DNA of 64,000 bases from VAZQ01 sp035693615 (GTDB lineage Bacteria; Pseudomonadota; Alphaproteobacteria; Rhizobiales; Xanthobacteraceae): NCBI GenBank assembly GCA_035693615.1, contig DASSGH010000051.1, positions 23,070-87,069 on the forward strand. Direction: 5' to 3'. Positions 35,866 through 46,392 of the stretch are shown in pieces; within the stretch, counting starts at the first letter, position 1, and every line of letters begins with the position of its first letter. The notes below the pieces were generated by a model, which saw only the letters and a program-made list of their open reading frames with translations, ran no database searches and had not been told where the DNA came from. A program made the translations under genes and the position numbers.

Positions 35866-36966
<1,101 letters not shown>

Positions 36967-36986
36967 CGCAGGCCTCCGATATCGGG

Positions 36987-37154
36987 CTAGTGCCCGGTTT
37001 TCGAAGTTCGTGATACAGCGCGGCACACTCGGGCACGAACTTCGAAAACCAAAGGGCACTAGCAGCTCTATGATTCTAGTGCCGCTTTTCGATTTGAAAT
37101 TCCTGAGGCGGACTCGCGGCACACCGTGCAGGAATTTCAAATCGGCGGCACTAG
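36987..37154. repeat. Paired CTAG-bounded hairpin repeat, copy 3
   Basis: Nearly identical to copy 1: unit A 36987-37062 (76 bp) and unit B 37076-37154 (79 bp), with the same lengths and 13-bp spacer. Differences from copy 1 are confined to the loops (CACACTCGGG versus CACCTTCGGG), the spacer and the apex of unit B; both stems are unchanged. Located between the HtrA-like protease start and the acyl-CoA synthetase stop. Confidence 0.88.
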
Positions 37155-37229
37155 CGTACAAGAACACGCGACACGAAATGGTTCCGCACGGCGGCACGAT
37201 GTGTTCCGGCGCTTTCGACCGCCGTCCGT

Positions 37230-39083
37230 CTAAGCGTCATGCGCGAGCGACACGACGAGCACGTCGGGATCGGGCGTCGACGCGAACAGCCGTTCGACGT
37301 CGCCCTTGCGCCGTTCGAGCGCAAGGCGCTGGTTGATGTAGCCTTTGTCGGTGATCTCATTGGCGTCGATCGAGGGGGCATCGGAGAAGAGCAGCACGCG
37401 TGCGATCTTTTGCGATGAGCCGGAATGCTCGGCATTCCAGCGGGCGATGGCGCGTCGGACGTGCTCGCGCAGGCCGGGATGACGGGCAAGCTCGGGGAGC
37501 GGCGCGTCGCAGCCGATGAGCTTGCGGCAGCCGGCGGCATTGAGCCAGGCCAACATGCCGATCGACTCGCGGTTCTCGCCGGCAATGATGGCGTCTTGCA
37601 GCGCAGGGGAGGCGGCGGCGAGCGCGCCGACGCGCAGCACGCCGACAGCGACCCAGGTGCCGGTGGCGAGCTTGAAATCTTCCGCCAGGCGCCCGTCGAA
37701 GATGATGCCTCGGCGCGGATCGGCGGGGTCGGCAAAGCGCACGGCATCGCCGGGCATATAGAAGCCTTCCTCGTCGAAGGCCGCACGCGTGAGGTCGGGC
37801 CGCTTCCAGTAGCCGGGCGTCACGTTCGGGCCGCGCACGCGCACCTCGAGCTTGTCGGCGACGGGAACGAGCTTGAGTTCGACGCCGGGGACGGGCACCC
37901 CGACCGGGCCCGCCCGCTCGATCAAGAAATGCGCGGCGGTCGAGCACGGAGACGTCTCAGTCGTGCCCCAGGACGAGGTCATCGGCACCCGTTCGCCGAT
38001 AGCGCGCAGCGACGCCGCCTCGAGCCGCTCCCACAGGTCCTGCGGCAGGGCAGCGCCGGCATAGAAGATCAGGCGCAACTTGGCGAAAAACGCGCGCGCC
38101 AACGCCTCGTCGCGCTCGAGAAACGGCAGCAGTGCCGCATAGCCCGCCGGCACGTTGAAAAAGATCGTGGGCGAGACCTCGGCGAGGTTGCGCGCGGTTT
38201 CCTCGATCAGCCCCGGCACCGGCTTGCCGCCGTCGATGAACAGCGTGCCGGCATGGCGCAGCACCATATTGAAATTGTGGTTGCCGCCGAAGGTGTGGTT
38301 CCACGGCAGCCAATCGAGCAGCACGAAAGGCTGCTCGTCCAGAAACGGCCAAACCTGCGCGAGCTGCTCCTGGTTTGCCGTGAGCATGCCGTGAGTATTG
38401 ATCACGCCCTTGGGCAGGCCGGTCGAACCGGAGGTGAACAGGAATTTGGCAATCGTATCGGCGGCGATCGCCGCGGCGGCATTCTCCAGTGCCGGGCCGG
38501 CGCGACCCTGCAGCATCTGATCGAAGCCGGTGACGTCCTCGATATTAGCGCCATTGCGGGTTGCCACGAGCTCGACCTTGGCGAGATCGAGAGCGGCGAG
38601 GGCTTTGGCGAACGGAGCGGTATCGGCGACATAGATGAGGCCGGGCGCCAGCAAGGCGTCGATATGCTTGAGCTTGGCGTGATCTTGGCTCTGCAAGGAG
38701 TAAGCGACCGAGATCGGCGCCACCGGAATGCCGGCGGTGTAACCGGCGAGCGTGAGCAGCGCGTGGTCGATGGCGTTGGCGGAGAGGATCATCACCGGCC
38801 GCTCGGCCGAGAGCCCGCGTTCGATCAGCCCAGCTGCCAGTCGATCGACCAATGGACGCGCGGCCGCATAGGTCAATTTGCGCCAGTTGGTCCCCTCGCG
38901 TTCGGCCAGGAAGATGCCTGCGGGGTTGCGTTCGACTGCGGCGCGGAAAAGCCGTGCCAGGCTCGGATCGTGCGGCGCCAGAGCGTCACGCGAGCGGCAG
39001 CGCAACGCACCATCGGCGCCGCGCTCGCAGGCGATGTGCGGGGCCGCATAGGCGATCGGGCGTACCGGGGCCGGTGCTGGCAT
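37230..39083 (-). CDS. Feruloyl-CoA synthetase-like AMP-forming ligase
   Basis: A 617-residue acyl-adenylate synthetase: P-loop-like LFTSGSTGLPKGVINTHGM, the LLDWLPWNHTFGGNHNFNM segment, SSWGTTETSPC and RGPNVTPGYWKRPDLT, DGRLAEDFKLATGTWV and a C-terminal GYINQRLALER. Extra length and the LPWNHTFGG motif match feruloyl-CoA synthetases (Fcs) that activate hydroxycinnamates for side-chain removal. No enoyl-CoA hydratase/aldolase is adjacent. Start 39083 follows GGAGACTAT. Confidence 0.82.
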   Translation of the reverse strand: MPAPAPVRPIAYAAPHIACERGADGALRCRSRDALAPHDPSLARLFRAAVERNPAGIFLAEREGTNWRKLTYAAARPLVDRLAAGLIERGLSAERPVMILSANAIDHALLTLAGYTAGIPVAPISVAYSLQSQDHAKLKHIDALLAPGLIYVADTAPFAKALAALDLAKVELVATRNGANIEDVTGFDQMLQGRAGPALENAAAAIAADTIAKFLFTSGSTGLPKGVINTHGMLTANQEQLAQVWPFLDEQPFVLLDWLPWNHTFGGNHNFNMVLRHAGTLFIDGGKPVPGLIEETARNLAEVSPTIFFNVPAGYAALLPFLERDEALARAFFAKLRLIFYAGAALPQDLWERLEAASLRAIGERVPMTSSWGTTETSPCSTAAHFLIERAGPVGVPVPGVELKLVPVADKLEVRVRGPNVTPGYWKRPDLTRAAFDEEGFYMPGDAVRFADPADPRRGIIFDGRLAEDFKLATGTWVAVGVLRVGALAAASPALQDAIIAGENRESIGMLAWLNAAGCRKLIGCDAPLPELARHPGLREHVRRAIARWNAEHSGSSQKIARVLLFSDAPSIDANEITDKGYINQRLALERRKGDVERLFASTPDPDVLVVSLAHDA

Positions 39084-39225
39084 ATAGTCTCCGCGCGTCA
39101 ACTGCATCGGAAAGCCGCCCTCGCGCTGATCGGGGAGCTTCCCCCCGGTGAATGACTTGAAGGATCATAACCCACAATGGCAGGGTAGGGATGGTCCTGC
39201 ATCCGCGCGGCAGCCTTCGGTCACC

Positions 39226-40002
39226 ATGCCAACAGCCGACTCATCCCCGCCGAAAGAAGTCGTCACCGCCGCGTTGCTGGTGATCGGGGAAGAAATCCTC
39301 TCCGGCCGCACCAAGGACAAGAACATCGGCTATATCGCCGAATACCTGACTGCGCTGGGCATCGATCTCAGGGAAGTCCGCCTCGTCGGCGACGAGGAGG
39401 GGTCGATCGTGGAGGCGCTCAATGCGCTGCGCCAGCGCTATACCTACGTCTTCACCACCGGTGGCATCGGGCCGACCCACGACGACATCACCGCCGATTG
39501 CGTCGCCAAGGCGTTCGGGGTGCCGATCGACGTCGATCCGCGGGCGCTCGCCATCCTGCAGGAGCGGATGCGCACGACGGGGGTGGAAATGAACGAAGCG
39601 CGCTTGCGCATGACGCGGATTCCCAAGGGTGCGGACCTCGTGGAAAACAAGGTCTCCGCCGCCCCCGGGTTCTGGATCGGCAATGTCATCGTCATGGCCG
39701 GCGTGCCGACCATCATGCAGGCGATGCTCGACGAGGTTGCCCCCAAGCTCAAAACCGGGATTCGCATCTTGTCGCAGACGCTGCGGGCGGATGCGCGCGA
39801 GGGCGACATCGGCACCCAGCTCGGCGAAATCGCCAAGGCCAACCCCGAGGTCGCGATCGGCAGCTATCCGTTCTTCGATCCGCAGCACGGGCCCAATACC
39901 AACGTCGTCTTGCGCGCGCGCGACGCAAAAAAGCTCGCGGTTGCCACGCGCGCGGTCGAAGACATGCTGCAGCGGGTGAGAGGCGCGCAATCGGGCCGGT
40001 GA
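39226..40002 (+). CDS. Molybdopterin-binding domain protein (CinA N-terminal/MoaB-Mog type)
   Basis: A 258-residue protein (GTG 39148 would add 26 residues). ALLVIGEEILSGRTKDKNIG, VFTTGGIGPTHDDITADCVA and PGFWIGNVIVMAGVPTIMQA are the MoCF_biosynth blocks of competence/damage protein CinA. The C-terminal CinA deamidase domain is absent, as in stand-alone family members. It may bind molybdopterin or act on nucleotides; the precise function is unknown. Confidence 0.82.
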   Translation: MPTADSSPPKEVVTAALLVIGEEILSGRTKDKNIGYIAEYLTALGIDLREVRLVGDEEGSIVEALNALRQRYTYVFTTGGIGPTHDDITADCVAKAFGVPIDVDPRALAILQERMRTTGVEMNEARLRMTRIPKGADLVENKVSAAPGFWIGNVIVMAGVPTIMQAMLDEVAPKLKTGIRILSQTLRADAREGDIGTQLGEIAKANPEVAIGSYPFFDPQHGPNTNVVLRARDAKKLAVATRAVEDMLQRVRGAQSGR

Positions 40003-40096
40003 CCGCGTTACCAATCTCACCGTGCTGGCGCGGTCGCGATATCCGGTCCCCATTATCGGTGCTAAAATCACAAGGGGCGTGGGGGAGGAGAGCGTC

Positions 40097-40684
40097 ATGC
40101 CGATTGATCCCACCCGCCGCCGATTGCTCGCCGCGAGCGCGCTCGCCGCGGCCGGGCTTGTGCTCGATGATGCTCTCGCAGAGCCGCTCGCACCAACGCC
40201 GCAATGCCACGACGGCGATGCGCCGACCGTCCGGCAGACCGAAGGCCCGTATTTCAAGCCAAGTTCGCCGCAACGCGCCGATCTCGTCGAGCCCAGCAGC
40301 AACGCGCGGCTGGTCGAGCTGACGGGGCGGATCCTCACCCGCTCCTGCCGGCCGCTGCCGCAGGCGCTCGTCGATCTCTGGCACGCCGACGAGCGCGGCG
40401 AGTACGACAATGGCGGCTTCCGCTATCGCGGACACCTGTTCACGGACGCGGACGGTCAATTCCGCTTCCGCACGATATTGCCGGCGCTCTATACCGGCCG
40501 TACTCGCCACTACCACGTCAAAGTGCAGGCGCCGCAGCAGCGCGTGCTCACCACCCAGCTCTATTTTCCGGACGAGCCGATGAACCGGCGCGACGGCTTG
40601 TTCCGCCGCGAGCTGGTGATGCGAATGGCCGAGGCGGGGGATGCACTCGCCGCGCGGTTCGATTTCGTCCTCGACATGCGCTAG
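40097..40684 (+). CDS. Secreted intradiol ring-cleavage dioxygenase-like protein
   Basis: A 195-residue protein with a Tat-type signal (RRRLLAASALAAAG). The intradiol core shows QTEGPYFK, VDLWHADERGEYDN, YRGHLFTDADGQFRF and YTGRTRHYHVKV, with candidate Fe(III) ligands Tyr (YTGR) and His (RHYH). Relatives act on catechols outside the cytoplasm or are uncharacterised. Short N-terminal linker domain, so not a standard catechol 1,2-dioxygenase. Strong GGAGGAG before the ATG. Confidence 0.8.
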   Translation: MPIDPTRRRLLAASALAAAGLVLDDALAEPLAPTPQCHDGDAPTVRQTEGPYFKPSSPQRADLVEPSSNARLVELTGRILTRSCRPLPQALVDLWHADERGEYDNGGFRYRGHLFTDADGQFRFRTILPALYTGRTRHYHVKVQAPQQRVLTTQLYFPDEPMNRRDGLFRRELVMRMAEAGDALAARFDFVLDMR

Positions 40685-40718
40685 AAGGCGCCAGCCTTTT
40701 CATTCCCCGGGGGAGAGG

Positions 40719-41258
40719 ATGGCGCAACCGCGTCAACAGCCGCAGCCGCAACCCGACTCGCAACCGCAACCGCAGAAGGCGTTTCCGGTCTCATGGGACC
40801 AATTTCATCGCGACGCCCGCGCGCTGGCCTGGCGGCTGTCCGGCGCCGGGCCATTTCAGGCGATCGTGTGTGTGACCCGCGGCGGTCTCGTGCCCGCCGC
40901 CATCGTCGCGCGCGAGCTTGGCATCCGCCTGATCGAGACGGTATGCGTGGCGAGCTACAATCACATCACCCAGGGCGAGCTCAACGTGCTCAAGGACGTA
41001 GCGCGCAGCATCGTCGGCATCGGCGGCGGACGCGGCAAGGGCGTGCTGATCGTCGATGATCTCGTCGATACCGGCAAGACCGCCAAGGTCGTGCGCGAGC
41101 TGCTGCCGGAGGCGCATTTCGCGACGGTCTATGCGAAGCCCATGGGCCGGCCGATGGTCGACACCTTCATCACCGAAGTCTCGCAGGACACTTGGATTTA
41201 TTTCCCTTGGGACACCGGGCTTGCATTCCAGCCGCCCATCCGCGAGGGCGAAATCTAG
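40719..41258 (+). CDS. gpt: Xanthine-guanine phosphoribosyltransferase (Gpt-like)
   Basis: A 179-residue type I PRTase: AIVCVTRGGLVPAAIVAREL, the PRPP loop VLIVDDLVDTGKTAKVV, FATVYAKPMGRPMVDTF and WIYFPWDTGL. It salvages guanine and xanthine with PRPP. The first ~20 residues are a Gln/Pro run (QPQPQPDSQPQPQ) absent from standard Gpt. The Shine-Dalgarno GGGAGAGG is tight against ATG 40719, so a somewhat later start is possible. Confidence 0.87.
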   Translation: MAQPRQQPQPQPDSQPQPQKAFPVSWDQFHRDARALAWRLSGAGPFQAIVCVTRGGLVPAAIVARELGIRLIETVCVASYNHITQGELNVLKDVARSIVGIGGGRGKGVLIVDDLVDTGKTAKVVRELLPEAHFATVYAKPMGRPMVDTFITEVSQDTWIYFPWDTGLAFQPPIREGEI

Positions 41259-41327
41259 CGGCGCGCCGCAGCGCGTTGGGCTATCATCGCGGCAACACTT
41301 GGATATCCGATCAAGGAGGAACCGCCC

Positions 41328-41777
41328 ATGGATGCCGTCACCCCGAAGTCGCAGAAGTCCGCCGAGGAGCACTCCCACGTCGTACGCCCGGCCGACATGC
41401 AATGGCAGCAGACCCGCTTTCCCGGCTGCGAGGTGAAGACGCTGTTGTTCGACCGCGCGAGCGGGCTCGTTACCGCGCTGATGCGCTGTGCGCCGGGCGC
41501 CGTGCTGCCCGACCATGAGCATGTGAAGATCGAGCAGACCTACATGCTCGAGGGCAAGCTCGTCGACAAGGAAGGCCCCGTCGCCGGGCTCGAGGTCAAG
41601 GCTGGCGAGTTCGTCTGGCGCGAGTGCGGCAGCCGCCATGTGGCCTGGGCGCCCGAAGGCGGGCTGATGCTGGCGATGTTCCAGATCCCGAATAAGTTCT
41701 ATGAGCGCGACGGCCGCGTCACCGACGTCAGCGGGCAGGATTGGGAAGACGTCTGGGGGCGTGCGCTGAAGGGCTAG
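41328..41777 (+). CDS. Cupin-domain protein, ChrR/anti-sigma-like cupin type
   Basis: A 149-residue single cupin: ALMRCAPGAVLPDHEHVKIE (metal His-x-His and Glu), QTYMLEGKLVD, and GEFVWRECGSRHVAWAPEGG with the third His. Pattern resembles ChrR-type cupins but the zinc anti-sigma half is absent. The substrate is unknown. Good AAGGAGG Shine-Dalgarno. Confidence 0.78.
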   Translation: MDAVTPKSQKSAEEHSHVVRPADMQWQQTRFPGCEVKTLLFDRASGLVTALMRCAPGAVLPDHEHVKIEQTYMLEGKLVDKEGPVAGLEVKAGEFVWRECGSRHVAWAPEGGLMLAMFQIPNKFYERDGRVTDVSGQDWEDVWGRALKG

Positions 41778-41898
41778 GCGGCGCTGCGCTTCGCTCCGGC
41801 GCGCCGATCATGGGCGCGTCCGAAATCGGGCCCCTGAGAAGCACGAGTCGGGTAACATCCCATCCGCGTGCGTAAGCGTTGCGACAGCGCTTGCGCCC

Positions 41899-41986
41899 GG
41901 CCGCGTGGTGGAACGGTAGACACAGCAGACTTAAAATCTGCTTCTGGGAAACCGGAGTGCCGGTTCGAGTCCGGCCGCGGCCACCA
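41899..41986 (+). tRNA. tRNA-Leu (anticodon UAA)
   Basis: Full cloverleaf: acceptor GGCCGCG pairs with CGCGGCC, discriminator A, encoded CCA. The anticodon stem GCAGA/TCTGC encloses CTTAAAA, giving anticodon TAA. The long variable arm (TTCTGGGAAACCGGAGT) is class II, and the T arm is GCCGG-TTCGAGT-CCGGC. No integrase or direct repeat of its 3' end was seen nearby. Confidence 0.95.
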
Positions 41987-42075
41987 AAATGATGAGCAAT
42001 GCGCGGTTAGCCTGCAAATGCCTGATCTTGCATTCGCGATGAAATGCCGCAGACGGCCCTCCCGAAACCCGATCC

Positions 42076-42651
42076 TCACGCCGCAGGCTTCTCGATGATC
42101 AAATTTCCCTCGTCATCCACAGTCAGCCCAGTCTTCCTCGCCTCCTCCAGCACTGAGGGATGCCAGTCAACCTTCCCTGCGTCGGGACCACCGATGATAG
42201 CCATCAAGAGCGCGTCAGGTGCGTCGGTGAGACTTCTGAAACCTCGGTAGATACCGATAGGAACGTTGATCACGTCTCCTTCATCGAGATCGACCGTGCG
42301 CTCCTCCTCGCCATCCAGCCAGAAAACTTGCCATCGACCCTTCACCGGGATGAAAACCTCCTCAGTCGCGTGCCGGTGCAGCGCCGCTCCCTTGCCAGTC
42401 TTGGCACGCACATAGGTGACCGAAAAGCCCACTGCGCCTTCCTTTACGTTGGGCTTGAGCGCGGCATTCTCGGTGACTCCCATACCAACCATGTTGATGA
42501 TGTCGCGCTCGTAGCGCGGAATGCGCTGGTCAAGGAAAGCCACATCAAGCGCCTCCACGTTTCCCACACGCGCGACGCACTCGCGCTCCATCTTTTCCTT
42601 TGAGATGCGAGGAACAGGCTTTCCCGCGATGCGTGGATCAACAACGGACAT
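42076..42651 (-). CDS. Cupin-domain protein
   Basis: A 191-residue protein with one central cupin (GAALHRHATEEVFIPVKGRW with His, His and Glu ligands; EERTVDLDEGDVINVP). It resembles quercetinase/dioxygenase-like cupins of plant-associated bacteria; the metal-binding His set looks complete except that the last His is not obvious. Ends ~77 bp before mqo and lies next to tRNA-Leu. Function unknown. Confidence 0.75.
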   Translation of the reverse strand: MSVVDPRIAGKPVPRISKEKMERECVARVGNVEALDVAFLDQRIPRYERDIINMVGMGVTENAALKPNVKEGAVGFSVTYVRAKTGKGAALHRHATEEVFIPVKGRWQVFWLDGEEERTVDLDEGDVINVPIGIYRGFRSLTDAPDALLMAIIGGPDAGKVDWHPSVLEEARKTGLTVDDEGNLIIEKPAA

Positions 42652-42734
42652 GGTCTTCTCCCTGATAAGTTGCGGCTTGGCTCAGAGCTCCGATCCCAGC
42701 ATGAATTGAAGCTGCATCTCTTGCGGCGGCCCTA

Positions 42735-44228
42735 TCAGATGTTCTGCAGGCGCAGCACCTTGGCGGTCTCGGCGCGCACGCGCCGGCAGAGCGCCGCGTC
42801 GTCGATGATAGACTCGCCGTAGGACGGGATCATCTGCTTGAGCTTGGCGGTCCACGCCTTGAGCTCGCCGGCAAAGCAGCGCTCGAGAACCTCAATCGCG
42901 ATCCAGACGGCCGTGGATGCTCCGGGCGATGCGCCCAGCAGCGCGACCAGCGAGTGGTCGGACGCCGGCACGAGTTCCGTTCCGAATTCGAGGACACCGG
43001 TGCGCCGGGCGTCCGGCTTGATGATCTGCACGCGCTGTCCCGCCACCTCGAGCCGCCAATCCTGCGCACGTGCGCGCGGGTAATAGCCCTGCAAGGTGGA
43101 GAGCCGTTGCTTCGAGGTCAGCAGTACCTGACCGATCAGATATTTGGTCAAATCGAAGTTGTCGCGGGCCACCGCGAGCAACGGCCCGATATTGCTCGGC
43201 CGGATGGAGAGGAAAAGATCGAGCAGCGAGCCGTGCTTCAAGAATTTCGTGGAGAAGCCCGCGTATGGTCCGAACAGGAGCGAATGCTGTCCGCCGATTA
43301 TGCGCGTATCGAGATGAGGAACGGACATCGGCGGGGAGCCGACCGCGGCCTTGCCGTAGACTTTGGCATGATGGCGCTTGTTCAGCTCGGGATCGTCGCA
43401 GCGCAGCCAGATGCCGCTCACGGGAAACCCGCCATAGCCCTTTTCCTCCGGGATGCCGGTTTTTTGCAACAGCGGCAGTGCGCCGCCGCCGGCGCCGAGA
43501 AAGACGAACTTTGCGGTGGTCGATCGTCGCTCGCCGCTGTTTGTGTCCTTGGCCTCGAGCCGCCAGCGCCCACCGGGCTCGCGAGCGATATTGTCGACGT
43601 GGTGGGAGCAGTGGACGGCAAAGCCCGGCAGTCGCTTGAGATAGCCGATGAGATGGCGGGTGAGGGACCCGTAATCGACGTCGGCACCGGTGATCATGCG
43701 GGTCACGGCCACGGTCTCATTCGGCGCGCGGCCTTCCATCACGAGCGGAACCCATTCCGCGATTTTCTGCTTGTCCTCCGTGTATTCCATCCCTTCGTAG
43801 GTGTGGTGCGCGGTCAGCGCTGCGTGTCGCTTTTTGAGAAAAGCCACGTCTTCGGCGCCGCTAACGAGACTCATATGCGGACAGGGATGGATGAACGAGC
43901 GCGGATCGGCGATTGCACCCTTCGTCACGAGATAGGACCACAGCTGCCGGGAGAGGTCGAACTCGACGTTGACCTCGAGCGCCTTCGAAATATCGATGCT
44001 GCCGTCGCTTCGTTCCGGCGTGTAGTTGAGCTCGCATAACGCCGCGTGTCCGGTGCCGGCATTATTCCAGGCGTCGGAGCTCTCCTCGGCCGCGCCGTCC
44101 AATGTCTCGAACATCTCCACGGTGAGGGTGGGCTCGAGCTCTTTGAGGAACACGGCCAAGGTGGCGCTCATGATGCCGGCGCCGACCATCACGACATCCG
44201 GCTGCGATAGGGGACGATTTTCGGCCAT
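42735..44228 (-). CDS. mqo: Malate:quinone oxidoreductase
   Basis: A 497-residue FAD enzyme of standard length: VVMVGAGIMSATLAVFLKEL, GTGHAALCELNYTPE, ITGADVDYGSLTRHLIGYLK and VFLGAGGGALPLLQKTGI. It oxidises malate to oxaloacetate at the inner face of the cytoplasmic membrane and reduces quinone. GGAGG Shine-Dalgarno before the start. It is followed downstream on the same strand by a cupin gene. Confidence 0.95.
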   Translation of the reverse strand: MAENRPLSQPDVVMVGAGIMSATLAVFLKELEPTLTVEMFETLDGAAEESSDAWNNAGTGHAALCELNYTPERSDGSIDISKALEVNVEFDLSRQLWSYLVTKGAIADPRSFIHPCPHMSLVSGAEDVAFLKKRHAALTAHHTYEGMEYTEDKQKIAEWVPLVMEGRAPNETVAVTRMITGADVDYGSLTRHLIGYLKRLPGFAVHCSHHVDNIAREPGGRWRLEAKDTNSGERRSTTAKFVFLGAGGGALPLLQKTGIPEEKGYGGFPVSGIWLRCDDPELNKRHHAKVYGKAAVGSPPMSVPHLDTRIIGGQHSLLFGPYAGFSTKFLKHGSLLDLFLSIRPSNIGPLLAVARDNFDLTKYLIGQVLLTSKQRLSTLQGYYPRARAQDWRLEVAGQRVQIIKPDARRTGVLEFGTELVPASDHSLVALLGASPGASTAVWIAIEVLERCFAGELKAWTAKLKQMIPSYGESIIDDAALCRRVRAETAKVLRLQNI

Positions 44229-44274
44229 GAATTCCTCCGATCAGGCCCGCCAGGCGGCCTGCCTTAAGGGGCGC

Positions 44275-45444
44275 TTACGCCAGCGCAACCATGCCGCTCC
44301 AGAATTGTTGACCCTTGCCAGTATCGACATCGTACTTGCGCACAAAAGCGAGCGTGCCGTCGGCATTGATGCGATAGACGGTGATGCCGGCGGTGAGCGC
44401 CTTGACCGCGTTGCCGTCGCGCACCAACAGCGGCTTGATGCTCGCCGCCAGCAACAGCCGCCCGGTCGGATCGATGCCGAAGGTCCGCAGTTGGATGCCG
44501 TGACCCTCGATCGTCTGGATCAGGTTCGGCTCGCCGGTCTTCTCATCGATGGCGAAGACCGCAATGTTATTCTCGCCGTCATTGAAGACTCTTCGGCTTT
44601 GCAAGTCCACCTCGTCCTGATTGCGGTTGGTGACATAGACGAAGCGGCCGTTCGGATGGACGTGGATTGCTCCCGCGCCTTGACCCGGTTTGACATTGAC
44701 GGGATCGGCCAAGGTGTCTTTCACGAATAGCGCCTCGCGCCCGAGTACGCCGTCGGATTGAAGCATGTAGGCATAGAGCTTGTTCTGCCGCTCGACCGAG
44801 ACATAGACCCACGGCTTGCTCGGGTGGAAATCAAGATGCCGCGGTCCGAAGCCCAGGCCGCTTCCGGGGGCGATCGAAGCAAGATTCGCCAGCGCCCCGT
44901 GCTTGAATGCGAAGAGCTTGAGCGCGCCCGGGTCTTCGGGCTTTCCATCGGCGGCGTTATTGCCGCGCGTGACCAGGATCGCGGCCATGTTGTCCGGCGT
45001 CGTGCGGATCTGATGGGCGTAGATGCCGGTATCGAGCTTGTCGGCCTGCTGCATGGCCTCGCCGATGGAGCCGTCGGCGTTGAGCCGGTGCACGCTGACG
45101 CTGCTCGGAGCGTTGTAGGCGGTCAGCAGGTACCCGCCGGCGGCGTCGACGCTCACATGGATCGGACGCGAGGCCGGCGATCGCGGCTCTCCGTGCGGCT
45201 GCAGCGACCCCGATGCCGGATCGATGCGGAAGGCGTTAGCGATGTGCGTCGTGCCGGCGACGCCCGGCCCGCCGTCGCTGGACACGACGTAGAGGTAACG
45301 CTTCGAGGGGTGGGGCCAAGCATATTGCACGTTGGCGGGCAGGACGACGGTGCTGCGTTTTTCAAGCGCAGCCTCGGCGACGTCCACGCCGAATAGGGTC
45401 AGCTGCGGGCCGGTGCTGGCGTAGAAAACCGTGTTTGCCGTCAC
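44275..45444 (-). CDS. Lactonase-family beta-propeller protein, 6-phosphogluconolactonase-like
   Basis: A ~389-residue seven-bladed propeller of the YbhE/lactonase family: VSSDGGPGVAGTTHIANAFR, LTAYNAPSSVSVHRLNADGS, APGSGLGFGPRHLDFHPSKP and VYVTNRNQDEVDLQ. It may hydrolyse 6-phosphogluconolactone or a related sugar lactone. GTG 45444 after GGAG is preferred; the longer frame to 45543 has a Cys-containing, non-family N-terminus. Upstream of mqo and divergent from an SDR gene. Confidence 0.82.
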   Translation of the reverse strand: MTANTVFYASTGPQLTLFGVDVAEAALEKRSTVVLPANVQYAWPHPSKRYLYVVSSDGGPGVAGTTHIANAFRIDPASGSLQPHGEPRSPASRPIHVSVDAAGGYLLTAYNAPSSVSVHRLNADGSIGEAMQQADKLDTGIYAHQIRTTPDNMAAILVTRGNNAADGKPEDPGALKLFAFKHGALANLASIAPGSGLGFGPRHLDFHPSKPWVYVSVERQNKLYAYMLQSDGVLGREALFVKDTLADPVNVKPGQGAGAIHVHPNGRFVYVTNRNQDEVDLQSRRVFNDGENNIAVFAIDEKTGEPNLIQTIEGHGIQLRTFGIDPTGRLLLAASIKPLLVRDGNAVKALTAGITVYRINADGTLAFVRKYDVDTGKGQQFWSGMVALA

Positions 45445-45572
45445 CTGGCCACTCCAGGCGAATTTGCAGCCCTCCAGGCAATCCGCCTCCGCGAGCTTGA
45501 GCGATGGGCCGCATGAGGCTCGTTTCCGTCGCGGAATTTCCATAAGCTGGCGGCCGCATCATCGAGGGTCAC

Positions 45573-46373
45573 ATGCGTCTCAAGGATAAAATCGCCATCG
45601 TCGTCGGCGCAGGCCAATCCCCAGGCGAGGGCATGGGCAACGGCCGCGCCACCGTGCTGCGCTTCGCTCAAGAAGGGGCCAAGGTGCTCGCCGTCGATAA
45701 TCATCTCGGCTCCGCCGAAGAGACGGTGGCGATGGCGCGGCAGTCGGGCGGGGAATGCGTCGCGTTCGAGGCGGATGTTACCAAAGAGGCGACGCTCGCC
45801 GCCATGGCCGAGGCCGCACGGCGGCAATGGGGCCGCATCGATGTGCTGCACTACAACGTCGGCGTGAGTATTGCCGGAGGTGATGCGCCGCTCGCCGAGA
45901 TCACCGAGGCGGCATTCGACCGCATTATGACGATCAACCTGCGCGGTGCGATCATGGCGTGCAAGCATGTCTTGCCGGTAATGCGCGCGCAGCGCTCGGG
46001 GGTCGTCATCACGATTTCATCCGTCGCTGCGTGGGAGCAGTATCCGAACGTCGCTTACAAGGCAACCAAGGCCGGCATGATCGCCTTCACCCAGCAGCTT
46101 GCGATTCAGAACGCGGAATTCGGAGTGCGCGCCAACGTCATTCTGCCGGGATTGATGGACACGCCGATGGCGGTCGACACGCGTGCCCGCGTAAGCGGAA
46201 AGAGCCGGGCCGAGGTCGCCGCCTCCCGCGACAAGCGGGTGCCGCTTCGCCACAAGATGGGTACCGCTTGGGACGTGGCCAACGCAGCGCTCTTCCTCGC
46301 GTCCGACGAGGCCAATTTCATCACCGGCGTCGCGCTCCCGGTCGATGGCGGCGCGCTCGTCCACATCAACTAA
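45573..46373 (+). CDS. Short-chain dehydrogenase/reductase
   Basis: A 266-residue classical SDR: IAIVVGAGQSPGEGMGNGRA, a variant of the TGxxxGxG motif, then VLHYNVGVSIAGGDAPL, ITISSVAAWEQYPNVAYKAT with the YxxxK residues, and a C-terminal ITGVALPVDGGALVHIN. The glycine-rich loop has an unusual insertion seen in some atypical SDRs. The substrate is unknown. Confidence 0.87.
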   Translation: MRLKDKIAIVVGAGQSPGEGMGNGRATVLRFAQEGAKVLAVDNHLGSAEETVAMARQSGGECVAFEADVTKEATLAAMAEAARRQWGRIDVLHYNVGVSIAGGDAPLAEITEAAFDRIMTINLRGAIMACKHVLPVMRAQRSGVVITISSVAAWEQYPNVAYKATKAGMIAFTQQLAIQNAEFGVRANVILPGLMDTPMAVDTRARVSGKSRAEVAASRDKRVPLRHKMGTAWDVANAALFLASDEANFITGVALPVDGGALVHIN

Positions 46374-46392
46374 GCGCGCGGCGAGGGGAGGA

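Noticed and set aside
36967..37197. N-terminal extension of the HtrA-like protease through repeat copy 3
   Set aside because: The extension is encoded by the palindromic repeat; the Met at 36966 has GGAGG and begins a proper membrane anchor.
37425..39155. 576-codon plus-strand frame
   Set aside because: Antisense of the feruloyl-CoA synthetase-like gene, which has clear ANL-family motifs.
41899..42660. tRNA-Leu as attachment site of a genomic island
   Set aside because: No integrase gene and no direct repeat of the tRNA 3' end was seen; downstream genes are ordinary metabolic genes.
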